Of a DNA stretch of 64,000 nt, positions 34,101 to 37,100 are shown piece by piece. The stretch's first letter is position 1, and every line of letters starts with the position of its first letter. Under the pieces are notes generated by a model. That model was not told the DNA's origin and searched no databases. It worked only from the letters and a program-made list of their open reading frames with translations. The stretch covers positions 10,682,139 through 10,746,138 of the forward strand of contig NC_064039.1 of NCBI RefSeq assembly GCF_932526225.1. The letters are read 5' to 3'. Origin of the DNA: Nematostella vectensis. Lineage: Eukaryota; Cnidaria; Anthozoa; Actiniaria; Edwardsiidae. The position numbers were made by a program, and so were the translations under genes.

Positions 34101-37100
34101 GTTGTAGTGGAAATCGTACATGAGCGTCTTACTCAGGTCCAGAATGGACATGCCCAAGTAGACAGGCTTGTTGAAGATCAGCTTTGTCTTCTTCATGTGG
34201 ATGGCGGCTAGATTCTCGCAAAAGATGGTGCGGTGTTGATAGTTCGGCTTTGATATGAGCTTCTTGGCCTGCTTCTCGTCCGTCACCAACCGAATGTCCA
34301 CCCTGTTCCTAATGTTCTCCATAGTCTTACCAAAGACGGAGTTGTTCATTAACTTGAAAAAATCTTTCTCAAAATCGTTTGTCGCCTTGGCTCTCAGATC
34401 GGTGTTCAAGTCAATGTAGGGCTCCAGCCAAGCAGACTCCTCAAAAGTGACACCCCTATGAATCTTGGTGACTTTTAGCCCAAAACTCACATAAAGTCTC
34501 AGAGTCTCATGGTGGATAACGTACTTTGTCTTGTCGTTAAGGTTGGGGACCAACTTGTCCACATTGCCTAGCCCGATAGATTCCGGGGCTAGTGGGTAAT
34601 CGTTGTGTAAGTCATGTAGGTGATGAGGGTACTCCAAGTCAACCTCCAGAATGCATGGGCGGTCTCTCCAACCTGACAGCTCTTGGTCACCCATCCACCT
34701 GAAACCGTGAGTCGGTAAAGGGTTGCTCATCGCCCAGCCATACAAATTGTTAGCATCAAGGTAGGTGATATATTTTGTGGGTAGGTTAGGGTCATACTCC
34801 TTCATGTAAGGGTTATTTGCCTCCCCATGTCTGTTGCTTATCATGGAGACACCCCCACGGATGCCCTTCTCAATCATGAGCAACATGTCATAGTCCGTTA
34901 GAAGCTCTAGCCTCACCTTGGTGGTCTTCAACGCTGCATCCCAAGCCAACCCTGGCGCTGTGTAGTACCAAGCGGGGTCCAGACCGTAATTCTTGAGACA
35001 AACGTCCCTAAAGTTCTCGAAAACGTCAGCTAAAAGCAACACATCCGACTCTAGGTACAGATTGTGGTAATCCCTCATGGTCCCCATCCCAAAGACCTCC
35101 CACACTCTCCGCGCGTGCAGGTGATCCTCCTCCGATATGTCGGTGTCGTTGAGTTTGGAGTGGAATGCCTCTCTCTGTGGGAGCTGTGTTGCGCCGAGCT
35201 TGCTAAAGCCGTCGAACCAGTCGTAAGGGAAAACACCCTTCCTCAACAACAGCTGGAGCTCCTCACCCTCATAGTACTTCGCCATGTTTTTGAAGCACTC
35301 CCTTGACATATTACCTACTAGACTGTCGAGACTGGCCGACATAAACCTGAAACTGTCGATAAATCTGATATCACGTTTAACATCAATCTTGTTGCCCTCC
35401 TTGTTCGTGAAACTGTCGACTACAATCTGTTTTGTGAAAGAAATATACTTTTCCTCGTTATTAGGTATACAGTTTATTTTACCTTCCGATGTACCAAGGT
35501 TCTTGATAAATAGATGGCTGTCGTACCCAGACAGATTGTGAAAGATAACAGGAAAGAACTTTGGAATTTTGTGATCTAAGTTGCATGCGTTGTGAGCAGC
35601 ACCTCTGTACTTCCCTGTAAGGTGGCAATGGTCCAAAACCTTGTCTTCCCCTAATCCACCCTCACAGATGTGGCAGTGAGTGGCGTCGTTATAGACGATT
35701 TTGTCCTTCGGAGTCATTTTCACCTTCTTAGGGAACCTGAACTTATCGTAAATTTTCTTAATGTCTGACTCCAAAGACTCTACGAAAAGCTGTGGGATAT
35801 CTTCGTCTGGAGATTCAGCTGTGTATCGTACAAGCTCGGGTGGGGATATATCTCCGTCGAAACACTTGATGAGATAGCAGAAACCAGACGGTTTGTGTTT
35901 CTGGTATTGCTTAGTGAAGCTTTTACTCCCATCTGGGGAGCAAGTGTCTATATTCTCTGTGAAGCTCTCAAAGTCGGCATAGACAACAAAGGGGACACGC
36001 ATTTTTCTGTTGTAGTTTTTGAATTTAATGTGGGGTAGATTTCCATCCTTATCTATCTTAGGCATCTCTATTCCAACCGCTTCATGATTGCCGCAGCATT
36101 CAGAATGTTTTTCTAATGATTGTTTGCACCGAAACGAGTTCAGACATCTACAGCATAAAAAACGAGTATGATGAAACTCATCAATTTGAGTAGATACTAA
36201 TCTCATCATATTCTTTATCCAGCAGTAATGATTCGTCTCATCATCCGAGATGAGAAGTAAGTTGATTGCATTATCTGGATCCTTCTCACTGATTCTCAAT
36301 GGATATATTTTGGTTTCGTATCCAAACACATTAACCGTATACTGGTTCTGTTTCTCGAACTTGTCGATCTGTTTTAGTGAGACGGGGAACTCTATCCCTG
36401 ACCAGTCGAATTTCTCAGAGTTCTCTATCATTTGTTTACTGAACCTTTGAGGATCTTTCTCCCTAGGATACACAGCAGAGGTTACTGCCCACTTGAAACA
36501 TTCGTGATCATTCTCGTTCTTAACATTGATGATCGCCTTCTTAGACGCTAGTTTCGGCGGCAGCGGAATATAGGAAGACCCAGAAAGCGGTTCAAAGGGA
36601 TCTATGTTGATGTCAAAGTATTCCACTTGGTCAAACTGCCATCCGGAGCCTTGCTTCTGGAACAGCTCAACTAATCCGAGTAAATAATTTGTCATCGTAT
36701 CGAACAAATCAGAGAGATCAGTCGACTCTGTCACAATCTCGGGCTTCTCTGTATGAAAATATCCCAGTTCTTCTTCGATCTGAGCTGTAGCCGGATCCTC
36801 TTTTATAAACCCGCAAGTAAAGATAAACTTCACTTTGATAGGCTTTTTTTGTCGACTGATGAGCTCTAAGACTTTCGGTTTGATTCTGGCGATGAATGTC
36901 TTGGGGTCGTAACCTCTCTGCCCGGCTATTCCGTGAGTTTTAAGATACCCCTTCAACGCCGTCTGTTGTTCCTTGGGTGTGAAGCGATCTTCCACCTCCT
37001 CGTGTAGACGCTTAATCCTCTCCTTCAGACGTTCAACCCGTTTATCTGCAGCCTCTTTGACGGTCTTTTTGATGGGCTCAGGGACATAAGATAGTATCCA